From contig JAZNKS010000005.1 of assembly GCA_045578725.1 (NCBI GenBank), positions 1 to 64,000 on the forward strand: DNA of 64,000 nucleotides, in the 5' to 3' direction. The notes under the pieces are model-generated. The model did no database searches and was not told where the DNA came from. It saw only the letters and a program-made list of their open reading frames with translations. The DNA is from Flemingiibacterium sp045578725 (GTDB taxonomy: Bacteria > Bacillota > Clostridia > Oscillospirales > CAG-272). Of the stretch, positions 38,418-46,408 are shown one piece after another. The stretch's first letter is position 1. Each line of letters starts with the position of its first letter. The translations under genes were made by a program, and so were the position numbers.

Positions 38418-40988
38418 ATGAAACGAACGCTTCCGACCCTTCTGATTGCCCTGACTCTTGCCTTCGGCACCGCCTGCGGCGAAATGCCGCCGGGTCCTGC
38501 CGATCCGACCGATTCGGAAAAGACCGAACAGACGGATTCCGGTTTGGTCCCGTCCGACACCGGAACGAACGATACCCTGCCGGATGATACGGAACCGGCT
38601 GATCCCGATCCCGTCACGCCGCCCGCCGATACCGATCTCGGCCCGGTAAACGGATTTATTGTGCTGACCGATCCCGCGATTCCCACAATGGAGGAGATTG
38701 AGCGGCTGGTTGCTCACGCCGCCGAAATCTGGAACCGTATGAGCATCGGAACGCTGGATGCCGAATACGGCAAGCCGGCCGATGACGAGGGGCGCTATTA
38801 TCCCGTGCGCGATTATAAAACCCGCACCGCGCTGGAGAAGCGCTTTGCCGAGTCCTTCACGGCGGAGCTGACCGAAACCTTCCTCGGCGAGCTGTTTGAC
38901 GGGCTTTACCGCGAGATCGACGGACGGCTCTGCGTGATGCCGGCCGATCGGGGCACGGACAGCCGCGCCGGTGTGGAGTCGCTGGAGGCTCAGGTGGTCG
39001 ATGATACCACCGTCCGGGTCATCCGGCGGATTGCAGTCTTCGAGATTTTGGAGGACGGGGAGGATTTCATCTGGTATCCGGTCGGCTTCTGCCCGCAGGA
39101 GCTGATGCTGGTCTATGAGGACGGCCGCTGGGTCTTTGATACCTTCACCGTCTGGGACAATCTGTCCCTCTGGGATGACGGCAAGGGTGAGCCGATCACA
39201 GACGGCCGCGCCATCGCCGAAGCGTTTCTGAAAAAAGAAAAGAATCCCGGTACCGTGGATTCCATCGCCTATGCCTTCAACGGCTTCTCGCGTTCCATCG
39301 GCTCGATCAAAGAAAACGCGGACGGCTCCCGCACCGTCACGCTGAAGCTTTACGCCGACCGCGACAGTGGCTCGGTTCGCTTCCCCTGCTCCTTCACGGC
39401 CCGCAAAACGGAGGCCGGCTGGGAATTCGAGGATTTCCTTCCCCTTGAAGCGATTGCCCACGCGGCTCTGCAGACACAATTTCATCTGGTTCTGCTGGCC
39501 GAGGGAAGTCCCGATTCCGCCCCCGCCGCGTATCTGGAGAAGAATCCCGAGGCTGTCGATGCCATCCTGGCTAACGGCAAGGCCGCCCTTCCCTATCTGC
39601 TTCATCTTGCCGCGACCGATCACAAGCTGACCGGTCAGCTCGCCGCCCAGCTGGCCTTCCGGATCGATCCGGCGGCATTCGACCGCTCTTTTCCCTCGCC
39701 CGACGGCAAATTCCTGCTGAAGACGCACGATCCGTCCGGCCTTACCGGTGACGGAATCGTCATCCACCGCACGCTGAGCCTTATCGATGCCGCGACGGGT
39801 GAGGTTCTGGCCTCCGCCCCGCTGGCCTCTGCCAACCGCAATGCGGTGATTCATTGGTCGCCCGACGGAAAATGGGCCGCCGTGACCGATGACAATCCGG
39901 TTCGTGTTCCCGTTTACAACGCCGTAACGCTGGAGAGAATCGCTTCTGTCAACGCCTATTCCGACATTCTCCCGTTTCTGAAGAAGGATGGCGTGCTCGG
40001 CGATACCGACAGCGCCAAAAGCTGTATCCTCACCGTGGATGGTTGGACAGCCGACTCCCTCATCATCGGTTTTGCCGCCGAGGCATGGGGCGATCACGGG
40101 CGCGCAGACGGTTCCCTGACCTGCCGCCTTTCGGACGGAAGCCTGCTGGAACCGGAATATGTCCACACGCCGCTCCCCGAGCCGCAGTACGATGAAACCG
40201 AGGCCTTCATCCGCGATCAGCTGGCCATCCTTGTCGGCGATCCGGCCGAGGGAACCGATGCGGCGGATTACATCAGCGCCCATCCCGAAGCCTTTGATGC
40301 GATCGTGGCGCGTGGCCGTGAGGCGCTTGACTGCCTGCAGAGGATCGGAAGCCGGTACTACGATTATCAGATGGCCGGCGATACCGTCAAGCTTCACCGC
40401 GCTCTGATGGCGATGACCGCCGCCTATCATATCGACGGCGATCTCTACGATGCCGTATGGGAATCCCCCGACGGGAAGCACGAGCTTCGGCTGAAGGCGG
40501 AATCCTTCTTCACCCTGCTCTATTCCCAGTCCGGCATCACCTACGACCGGGCCGAGCTTATCGAAAAGGCGACCGGCCGCATACTGATCGTCAACGAGGG
40601 CATCTTTGACGGATTCATGGAGGCCGAGTGGTCGCCCGACGGCCGCTTCGCACTTCTGAAGATTCCCTATGCAGGCGGAAAATACGGCACCGGTCTGCTG
40701 CTTTTCGATACCGTGCGCGGCAGGGCCGAGCCCCTTCCCACGGTGGAGATGGCTTATGATGCCAGCGCCGCCTCCATAATCAAGGACCGCTTCGGCGCGG
40801 ACATCGGCCTGTACGCCGCCCATCCCACCGGCATTGTCTGGCAGGATGACGGCACGGTTCTGGTGGAGCTGGAGCTGGTATTCGGCGCCGCCTCCAATCC
40901 GTTCCCCGTCAGCGGAAGCTATGTCTGGGATCCCGAAGCCTCCTCCTTCCGGGATGCCGTCTTCGCCGCTTCCGATAGGCAGGAATAA
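38418..40988 (+). CDS. Large lipoprotein with internally repeated propeller-like modules
   Basis: About 856 residues; lipobox GTAC (Cys20) followed by a Pro/Asp/Thr-rich linker to about residue 75. The C-terminal half contains two copies of a module: a helical part (ESAPAAYLEKNPEAVDAIL-like; AADYISAHPEAFDAIV) followed by blade-like strands with SPDGKF, WSPDGKWAAV, ESPDGKHEL and WSPDGRFALL, the pattern of TolB/WD40-type propellers. It starts about 107 bp after the anti-sigma gene and probably belongs to the same operon, perhaps sensing envelope or ligand status. No enzyme motif seen. Confidence 0.75.
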   Translation: MKRTLPTLLIALTLAFGTACGEMPPGPADPTDSEKTEQTDSGLVPSDTGTNDTLPDDTEPADPDPVTPPADTDLGPVNGFIVLTDPAIPTMEEIERLVAHAAEIWNRMSIGTLDAEYGKPADDEGRYYPVRDYKTRTALEKRFAESFTAELTETFLGELFDGLYREIDGRLCVMPADRGTDSRAGVESLEAQVVDDTTVRVIRRIAVFEILEDGEDFIWYPVGFCPQELMLVYEDGRWVFDTFTVWDNLSLWDDGKGEPITDGRAIAEAFLKKEKNPGTVDSIAYAFNGFSRSIGSIKENADGSRTVTLKLYADRDSGSVRFPCSFTARKTEAGWEFEDFLPLEAIAHAALQTQFHLVLLAEGSPDSAPAAYLEKNPEAVDAILANGKAALPYLLHLAATDHKLTGQLAAQLAFRIDPAAFDRSFPSPDGKFLLKTHDPSGLTGDGIVIHRTLSLIDAATGEVLASAPLASANRNAVIHWSPDGKWAAVTDDNPVRVPVYNAVTLERIASVNAYSDILPFLKKDGVLGDTDSAKSCILTVDGWTADSLIIGFAAEAWGDHGRADGSLTCRLSDGSLLEPEYVHTPLPEPQYDETEAFIRDQLAILVGDPAEGTDAADYISAHPEAFDAIVARGREALDCLQRIGSRYYDYQMAGDTVKLHRALMAMTAAYHIDGDLYDAVWESPDGKHELRLKAESFFTLLYSQSGITYDRAELIEKATGRILIVNEGIFDGFMEAEWSPDGRFALLKIPYAGGKYGTGLLLFDTVRGRAEPLPTVEMAYDASAASIIKDRFGADIGLYAAHPTGIVWQDDGTVLVELELVFGAASNPFPVSGSYVWDPEASSFRDAVFAASDRQE

Positions 40989-40995
40989 CGTAAAA

Positions 40996-41026
40996 CTCCC
41001 GGAGCCGAGGCTCCGGGAGCTTTTTT
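40996..41026. terminator. Terminator
   Basis: A perfect 11-bp stem ctcccggagcc/ggctccgggag followed by cttttttc. It overlaps the 3' end of the minus-strand gene ending at 41026 and closes the sigma-factor operon. Confidence 0.92.
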
Positions 41027-41352
41027 CAGTATTTGTCGCGGTGGAAGGCGTAGCCGAGCACGCTTCCCATCAGGGCGAGGCCGCCATAGGAGAAGATGTA
41101 GGGAATGTCGCTCTGCTGATAATTCAGCACCAGCGTGGGCGCGAAGATCAGCGCGACGATCACGCAGTAATACCAGACCCAGCCGTTTCGCTTGCCGAAG
41201 ATGAGGCCGCTTCCCAGACAGCAGGCGGGCGTGATGATCTTCAGCGCGAAATCCTCAAAGGCCGTGCCCTTCAGCGCAGGCGGCACGAAATAAAAGAGCG
41301 CGATCATCACCAGCAGATAGGGGATCCATTTCCGGAAGGGAACTTTTTCCAT
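41026..41352 (-). CDS. Small membrane protein of unknown function
   Basis: About 108 residues from MEKVPFRKWIPYLL; start 41352 follows aaaggaaa, and the upstream extension of the frame overlaps the thioesterase gene and is rejected. Three or four hydrophobic segments (about residues 10-28, 36-52, 58-78 and 86-103). No family recognised. It is the third gene of a minus-strand run with xpt and the thioesterase, 1 bp after the latter, so probably translated with it. Confidence 0.65.
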   Translation of the reverse strand: MEKVPFRKWIPYLLVMIALFYFVPPALKGTAFEDFALKIITPACCLGSGLIFGKRNGWVWYYCVIVALIFAPTLVLNYQQSDIPYIFSYGGLALMGSVLGYAFHRDKY

Positions 41353-41353
41353 A

Positions 41354-41809
41354 TCATTTTCCTTTCTGATTCTTCCTGCGGATTTCGGCCTTCTTCCACT
41401 CCTCGATTTCCTCTTCGGTTTCGGGGCGAAGGGGCGGTACCGGCGTCGGACGGCCGATTTCATCCAGCGCAACCATCGTAAGGTAGGCGGAATTGATAAG
41501 CTGGCGGGATCCGTCCAGCAGCTCCACATAGGATTTCACGCAGACATCCATCGAGGTGCGGCCGACATAGACCAACTTGGCGCAGAGGACGATCATGCTG
41601 TTGGCATAGGCCGGCTCCTTGAATTCCAGCGTATGCACCAGCACCGTGGTAACGTTGCGGTTGGAATGGCGGCGGGCGGCAACGGCGGCCACAATATCGA
41701 TCCACTCCATCAGACGGCCGCCGAACAGCCGGTTATAGCCGTTCATCGCATCCAGCGTCAGGATCTGGACCTGTTCGGCTGCCGATTGGCTCGGAGTTTT
41801 GGCTTCCAT
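41354..41809 (-). CDS. Hotdog-fold acyl-CoA thioesterase
   Basis: A 151-residue single-hotdog protein of the BFIT/BACH (YciA-like) family: GYNRLFGGRLMEWIDIVAAVAARRHS contains the central helix with the catalytic Asp, followed by KEPAYANSMIVLCAKLVYVGRTSMDV and the conserved end strand AYLTMVALDE. It hydrolyses acyl-CoA, preferring unknown chain length. It starts immediately at the end of xpt (1-bp spacing), so the two are co-translated although their functions are unrelated. Confidence 0.9.
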   Translation of the reverse strand: MEAKTPSQSAAEQVQILTLDAMNGYNRLFGGRLMEWIDIVAAVAARRHSNRNVTTVLVHTLEFKEPAYANSMIVLCAKLVYVGRTSMDVCVKSYVELLDGSRQLINSAYLTMVALDEIGRPTPVPPLRPETEEEIEEWKKAEIRRKNQKGK

Positions 41810-42391
41810 TCAGTTCTCCTGTTCCCGGAAGCAGATGCCTCCGTCCTCTGTCAGCTCGACAATGGCCAGCGATTCCAGATGGATGCCCATCCCCCGGATG
41901 ATGGCACCGCCCTCCTGGAAGCCCTTCTCGATGCAGATGCCCGCACCGCAGAGGGTCGCGCCGGCCTCCTCGATGATCTCCTTCAGGCCGAGAATCGCCT
42001 TGCCCTTGGCCAGGAAATCGTCGATGATCAGCACGCGGTCGCCCTCACCCAGGAACTTCTTGGATACGCGGATGGTATAATCCTTTCCCTTGGTATAGGA
42101 ATGAACGACGGAGGTGTAGACATCGCCGTCCAGATTCTTCGACTCCACCTTCTTGGCAAAGACTACCGGAACGCTGAAATGGCGGGCGGTCAGGCAGGCA
42201 ATGCCGATGCCCGAGGCCTCGACTGTCAGAATCTTGGTGATGCCGTCCTCCTTGAAGAGGCGGTAAAATTCCGCTCCAAGAGCATCGATCAGTTCAATAT
42301 CCATCTGATGATTGAGGAAGCTGTCAACCTTGACAATGCCGCCCTCCTTGATTATGCCGTCGCGGAGAATACGCTCTTCGAGATATTTCAT
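41810..42391 (-). CDS. xpt: Xanthine phosphoribosyltransferase
   Basis: 193 residues from MKYLEERILRDGI, the family length; the longer open frame upstream has no site and is rejected. The PRPP-binding motif VLIIDDFLAKGKA (about residues 125-137) and the substrate region TVEASGIGIA are typical of Xpt. The enzyme salvages xanthine to XMP. Many Firmicutes control xpt with a guanine riboswitch, but the 133 bp between this start and the divergent yunB gene show no such element. Confidence 0.93.
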   Translation of the reverse strand: MKYLEERILRDGIIKEGGIVKVDSFLNHQMDIELIDALGAEFYRLFKEDGITKILTVEASGIGIACLTARHFSVPVVFAKKVESKNLDGDVYTSVVHSYTKGKDYTIRVSKKFLGEGDRVLIIDDFLAKGKAILGLKEIIEEAGATLCGAGICIEKGFQEGGAIIRGMGIHLESLAIVELTEDGGICFREQEN

Positions 42392-42524
42392 GTTATGTCC
42401 CTTCCGCCCGTTCGGGATGCCGGGCTGTTTTTTCGGCTTTTGGCCGTAATTGTCCTGTTTTGGATTCATTTTGGGGAACCGATCCGGCCGCGTTTTCATA
42501 AACTGCAGTAAAGGCGGTGATCGG

Positions 42525-43214
42525 ATGAATTTCTGTCGCGGGCCAAAGCGCGCCCACCGGATGACGGCAGGTCTTTGCCTGCTGGTTTTATGTATGCTGT
42601 TTCTCTTTTCGCTCTGCTGGTTCAACCACAGGATCCGTCCGCTGGCCATGCAGGCCGCGCGGGCCCGGGCGATTCTCACCGCCTCGGATACGGTGAACGG
42701 GGTGGTCGAGGCTTTGCTTGACGAGCGGCCGCTGAAGGCGGTCAGCGTTGCTTATCACGAGGGCGAGGTCATGGCCGTCGAAACCGATGTCACAGCCGTC
42801 AACCGCTTCCGGAGCGCTTCCGTGCGGGCGGTATCCGAGCATCTGAAGCTCTCCGATGAAATGCGCTTTGCGATCCCGATCGGCAACCTGATCGGCGGCG
42901 AGCTGATGGCAGGTCGGGGTATGCCGCTCACGGTATCCCTTCTGCCGCTGGGAGATGTCAGCGCCGAGGTGCACAGCGAATTCAAAGAATCCGGCATCAA
43001 TCAGACCCTGCACCGGATCCTCATCCGTTTTCACATCACGCTGGCGGTCATCATCGGAAGCGACAGCACGCAGATTGACTGCACCGAGGAGATCTGCGTG
43101 GCCGAAACGGTCATCATCGGCAAGGTGCCGGATGCGTACACGGCCATCAACCGCTTTGAGATTGATGAGCAGGAGGAAAACGATCTGAACGATTACGCGG
43201 CGACCATTCCGTGA
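42525..43214 (+). CDS. yunB: YunB-like sporulation protein
   Basis: About 229 residues from MNFCRGPKRA; start 42525 follows aaaggcggtg. One N-terminal membrane segment (about 14-33) precedes a soluble domain with the YunB signature: DTVNGVVEALL, YHEGEVMAVETDVTAVNRFRS, IPIGNLIGGELMAGRG and the ending VGETVI-like ICVAETVIIGKVPDAY. YunB is a sporulation protein of spore-forming Firmicutes, made in the mother cell under sigma-E. Its presence is the best single indication that the organism forms spores. Confidence 0.9.
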   Translation: MNFCRGPKRAHRMTAGLCLLVLCMLFLFSLCWFNHRIRPLAMQAARARAILTASDTVNGVVEALLDERPLKAVSVAYHEGEVMAVETDVTAVNRFRSASVRAVSEHLKLSDEMRFAIPIGNLIGGELMAGRGMPLTVSLLPLGDVSAEVHSEFKESGINQTLHRILIRFHITLAVIIGSDSTQIDCTEEICVAETVIIGKVPDAYTAINRFEIDEQEENDLNDYAATIP

Positions 43215-43320
43215 TGCGGAGAAATCGCCCGTTTTCCCTCATGCGTGATCCGTTACTTATCTATTATACAACGTTTTTGTAAATAAATCAACTATATCCG
43301 AAAAAAACATGGAAAACGTC

Positions 43321-43349
43321 TTGCACATTTCTTCGCCTTGTGGTAAAAT
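43321..43349 (+). promoter_or_regulatory. Promoter of the divIVA-like operon
   Basis: TTGCAC (43321-43326), 17 bp, TAAAAT (43344-43349), 44 bp before the start codon. Confidence 0.7.
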
Positions 43350-43393
43350 ATATAGGTAAAGTCCGAAAAAACACATCAGAGAAGGATGATCCC

Positions 43394-44086
43394 ATGAAAT
43401 CACCCAACGCACCTGCCTTCCGCACCGCCATGGGCGGATACAGCAAGCAGGATGTCAATGCCTATATTGCCGAGCTGAGCAGTCATTATGAGGAGAAGCT
43501 GACCGATCTTGAGGGACAGCTGGCCGTGTATATGGCACGCGCCGATGAGGCCGAGGCCGCAGCGGCCCGGGCTGAGGCCGCACACAAAGAGCTGGAGCAG
43601 GCCAACGACCTGATTGCCGCCCAGACCGAGAAGCTTTCGGAGATGGACTCCCTTCGTGAGGAGATCTCCCGCCTGAAAGAGGAGCTTCAGAGCGCCAAAG
43701 CCGCCCTTGAAAATGAAAACAGCGCCAGCGCCGATGCCAAAGCAAAGCTTGCCGAATACGATCAGGTTTCCGCCAAGGTCGGCGGCATCCTGCTGGATGC
43801 CAACGCCGCCGCCGAGCAGATCCGCGCCAGAGCGGCCGCCGATGCCGATGCCTGCCTTGAAAAGGCCTCGGAGCTTTTGTCGGGGCGTGTGAGCCAGCTC
43901 TGCGCGGAAAGCGCCGACTCCATGAGCGCTCTGTTCAATCGGCTGGCCGCCGACAGCGACCGGCTTCTCAAGGATCAGCAGTTCGCCATTGCGACCCTGC
44001 TCGGGGGCCTGTCGGTTCAACTGAATGCTCTGCGAAGCACCGATTGGGCCGCATCCGTCCTTCCGGCCGAGGATAAGCAGGCATGA
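43394..44086 (+). CDS. DivIVA-like coiled-coil protein
   Basis: About 230 residues; the start at 43394 follows agaagga. The N-terminal FRTAMGGYSKQDVNAYI is the membrane-binding signature of the DivIVA/GpsB family. A coiled coil with heptads from about residue 25 to 135 follows (EEKLTDLEGQLAVY, LREEISRLKEELQSAKA), then a C-terminal helical region. Such proteins mark cell poles or the septum and recruit partners. Its stop overlaps the next start (ATGA), tying it to an XRE regulator and ispF. Confidence 0.85.
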   Translation: MKSPNAPAFRTAMGGYSKQDVNAYIAELSSHYEEKLTDLEGQLAVYMARADEAEAAAARAEAAHKELEQANDLIAAQTEKLSEMDSLREEISRLKEELQSAKAALENENSASADAKAKLAEYDQVSAKVGGILLDANAAAEQIRARAAADADACLEKASELLSGRVSQLCAESADSMSALFNRLAADSDRLLKDQQFAIATLLGGLSVQLNALRSTDWAASVLPAEDKQA

Positions 44087-45051
44087 AGGGTACGCCCGAA
44101 TCCGCCGGATGGGAATCCCCTGCGCTTTCAAAGCTCGGGGAGCGGATCCGCCGTGCCCGGCTGAAGCTGGGGCTGACCCAGAGTGAGCTGACCGGCGGCG
44201 AGCTGACGCGGAATATGCTGAGCCGCATCGAAAACGGCATCGCCTATCCCTCGCTTCCCACCCTGTGTTATCTGGCCGCGCGGCTGAATCTTCCGCCCGG
44301 TGCCCTGCTGGACGGTCCGGAGGAGTATGAACGCAGGAGGCTGCTTTCCGAGCTGCGCCGGCTGGCCGAAAAAAAGAACTGGAATGCCATGCTGACCCGA
44401 TTTGAGGAAGCGGGGCTGACGATCCCCGCCGGAACGGACGGCGATGAGCTCCGTTCTCTGCTGGGCGAGGCCCATTACCGTCTGGCATGGGAGCTCTATG
44501 CCCGCGGCAGGCGCACCGATGCCCATGCAAAGCTCGAGGAAGCCGCCCGTTTTCTTCCCGAAAGCGGAGCCCTTCCCCTCACACTCGAAGATGTCCGCCT
44601 TGCCGGGCTTGTCCTTGACGGCACCGACCCGTATGCCGCCGCCGATGCCGCCTCACGCGGGGAGAAAGCCGCCGATTCGGTCTGCCGCATCAACGATCTT
44701 GCGGCCTATGTATGGGCCAAATCCCTGCTTACCGGACGGGAGGGCCGCTCCTATTCCCAGCCGGACGAGCGTGCGCAGGATGTCAAAACACGTCTGGAGC
44801 CGATCCTGCCGCTCATGAAGGATGAATTTCTGCGCTCTCACATCGAGGCGAAAACCGATATGGCGCTGGCCGATTATCTGTCCGCCAAGGCACGGCTGAT
44901 GAAGCTGACCGCCGCTCCGGACACGCTTCCGCCCTCGCTCCTGTTTGAGCTGTACACGGATCTTGAAATCTGCTGCAAATGCTGCGGCGACTTTGAAAAT
45001 GCCTACAAATACGCGAGCAGCAAGCTCGCGCTTTCACGGAGAATACAATGA
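44083..45051 (+). CDS. XRE-family regulator with TPR-like C-terminus
   Basis: A 322-residue protein. Residues about 12-70 form a lambda-repressor-type helix-turn-helix (LGERIRRARLKLGLTQSEL, RNMLSRIENGIAYPSLPTL). The remaining ~240 residues are helical with repeated pairs resembling tetratricopeptide repeats (ALYARGRRTDAHAKLEEAARFLP-like), as in quorum-peptide regulators of the Rap/PlcR/Rgg group. No adjacent peptide gene is seen. It overlaps both the divIVA-like gene and ispF by 4 bp, an unusual but tight operon. Confidence 0.82.
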   Translation: MKGTPESAGWESPALSKLGERIRRARLKLGLTQSELTGGELTRNMLSRIENGIAYPSLPTLCYLAARLNLPPGALLDGPEEYERRRLLSELRRLAEKKNWNAMLTRFEEAGLTIPAGTDGDELRSLLGEAHYRLAWELYARGRRTDAHAKLEEAARFLPESGALPLTLEDVRLAGLVLDGTDPYAAADAASRGEKAADSVCRINDLAAYVWAKSLLTGREGRSYSQPDERAQDVKTRLEPILPLMKDEFLRSHIEAKTDMALADYLSAKARLMKLTAAPDTLPPSLLFELYTDLEICCKCCGDFENAYKYASSKLALSRRIQ

Positions 45052-45560
45052 ATAACAGCCCTCTTTCCCTGCGCATCGGCCACGGCTATGATGTGCACCG
45101 GCTGGTGAGCGGCCGCCGTCTGATTCTCGGCGGAGTGGATATTCCCTTTGAAAAGGGACTGCTCGGCCATTCGGATGCCGATGTGCTGGTTCACGCGATT
45201 ATGGATGCCCTGCTGGGTGCGGCCGCGCTCGGCGATATCGGCAAGCTGTTTCCCGATACCGATCCGGCCTATGAAGGGGCCGACAGCCTGCGCCTTGCCG
45301 GAGCCGTCGCCGATGTGATCCGCAAAGAAGGCTATGTGATCGGCAACATCGATGCGACCGTTCTGGCCCAGCGCCCGAAGCTCGCGCCGCATATTGCCGA
45401 TATGAGAGAAAAAATCGCCGATGCGCTCGGCATACATCCCGGGCAGATCAGCGTAAAAGCGACAACGGAGGAAAAGCTCGGCTTCACCGGTGCCGGCGAG
45501 GGCATTGCCGCCCACGCCGTCGCGCTGATTGGCCGTGCCCCCTCCGCATCGGATCTATAA
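45048..45560 (+). CDS. ispF: 2-C-methyl-D-erythritol 2,4-cyclodiphosphate synthase
   Basis: A 170-residue protein, slightly longer than typical IspF (about 158). Signature elements: GHGYDVHRL with the zinc ligands Asp and His, LGHSDADVLVHAIMDALLGAAALGDIG, FPDTDP and the C-terminal KATTEEKLGFTGAGEGIAAHAV. It makes the cyclic diphosphate of the MEP isoprenoid pathway as a trimer. Overlaps the XRE gene by 4 bp. Confidence 0.96.
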   Translation: MNNSPLSLRIGHGYDVHRLVSGRRLILGGVDIPFEKGLLGHSDADVLVHAIMDALLGAAALGDIGKLFPDTDPAYEGADSLRLAGAVADVIRKEGYVIGNIDATVLAQRPKLAPHIADMREKIADALGIHPGQISVKATTEEKLGFTGAGEGIAAHAVALIGRAPSASDL

Positions 45561-45708
45561 AAAGCGGCGCCGGAAGCGGTGTATTCTTCGGATTCCCTGA
45601 TTTTTCACATCCGGGCCGTCCCGCCGCCGCACGCGCTCCATTACAGAATATGTCATCCGGTGCCGGAAGGTTCCGCACCCGGACAGGATCAGAAAGGATT
45701 TATGAATC

Positions 45709-46368
45709 ATGATTAAAATTGCTCCGTCGCTGCTGGCCAGCGACTTCTCCAAGCTCGCCGAAGAGGTTGCCCGCGTGGAGGCCGGCGGCGCCGATATGCT
45801 CCATCTGGACGTCATGGATGGCGCATTCGTCCCCAATATCAGCTTCGGTGCCGGCGTGATTTCGTCCATCCGCCGTCATTGCGGCCTCATCTTCGATGTG
45901 CATCTGATGATCAATCAGCCCGCCCGCTACATCGGCGATTTCGTCAAGGCCGGTGCGGATCTGATCACCATCCACTACGAGAGCTGTGACAATCACATCG
46001 AGGTGCTGAAGCAGATCAAAGCGGCCGGCTGCAAGGCGGCCATCTCGATCAAGCCCGCCACCCCGGCCTTCATTCTGGAGCCGCTGCTGGAATATGTGGA
46101 TATGGTGCTGGTTATGACGGTCGAGCCGGGCTTCGGCGGTCAGGCCTTCATCCCGGAAACGATGGCAAGCGTCCGTGCCGTCGCCGAGATGATCGAGCGC
46201 AAGAATCTCCCCGTCCAGATTCAGGTGGACGGCGGCATCAATGCCGAAACGATCGTCACCGCCTATGAGGCGGGCGCGCGGATCTTCGTTGCCGGCTCTT
46301 CGGTCTTCAAGGCCCCCGATGCCGGGGAAGCCATCACCGCCCTCCGCCGCGCGGTCGGTGAGGAATAA
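45709..46368 (+). CDS. rpe: Ribulose-phosphate 3-epimerase
   Basis: A 219-residue TIM barrel with all Rpe landmarks: IAPSLLASDFSKL at the N-terminus, MLHLDVMDGAFVPNI, FDVHLMI, MVLVMTVEPGFGGQAF and IQVDGGINAET. It interconverts ribulose 5-phosphate and xylulose 5-phosphate in the pentose phosphate pathway. The start follows aaagga; the 148-bp gap after ispF shows no clear promoter or terminator, so co-transcription is possible. Confidence 0.96.
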   Translation: MIKIAPSLLASDFSKLAEEVARVEAGGADMLHLDVMDGAFVPNISFGAGVISSIRRHCGLIFDVHLMINQPARYIGDFVKAGADLITIHYESCDNHIEVLKQIKAAGCKAAISIKPATPAFILEPLLEYVDMVLVMTVEPGFGGQAFIPETMASVRAVAEMIERKNLPVQIQVDGGINAETIVTAYEAGARIFVAGSSVFKAPDAGEAITALRRAVGEE

Positions 46369-46375
46369 AAGAAAC

Positions 46376-46407
46376 AAAAAAGGTGCTGTCAATCAGCACC
46401 TTTTTCG
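46376..46407. terminator. Bidirectional terminator
   Basis: aaaaaggtgctg and cagcaccttttt form a stem with a tcaat loop and A/T tails on both sides, between the convergent rpe and lipoprotein genes. Confidence 0.9.
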
Positions 46408-46408
46408 T

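Noticed and set aside
38403..40823. An 806-codon minus-strand frame opposite the large lipoprotein
   Set aside because: No signal, motif or ribosome site; the plus-strand gene has a lipobox and propeller motifs.
42391..42525. Possible purine riboswitch upstream of xpt
   Set aside because: The 133-bp intergenic region contains none of the conserved core bases or stem arrangement of the guanine riboswitch.
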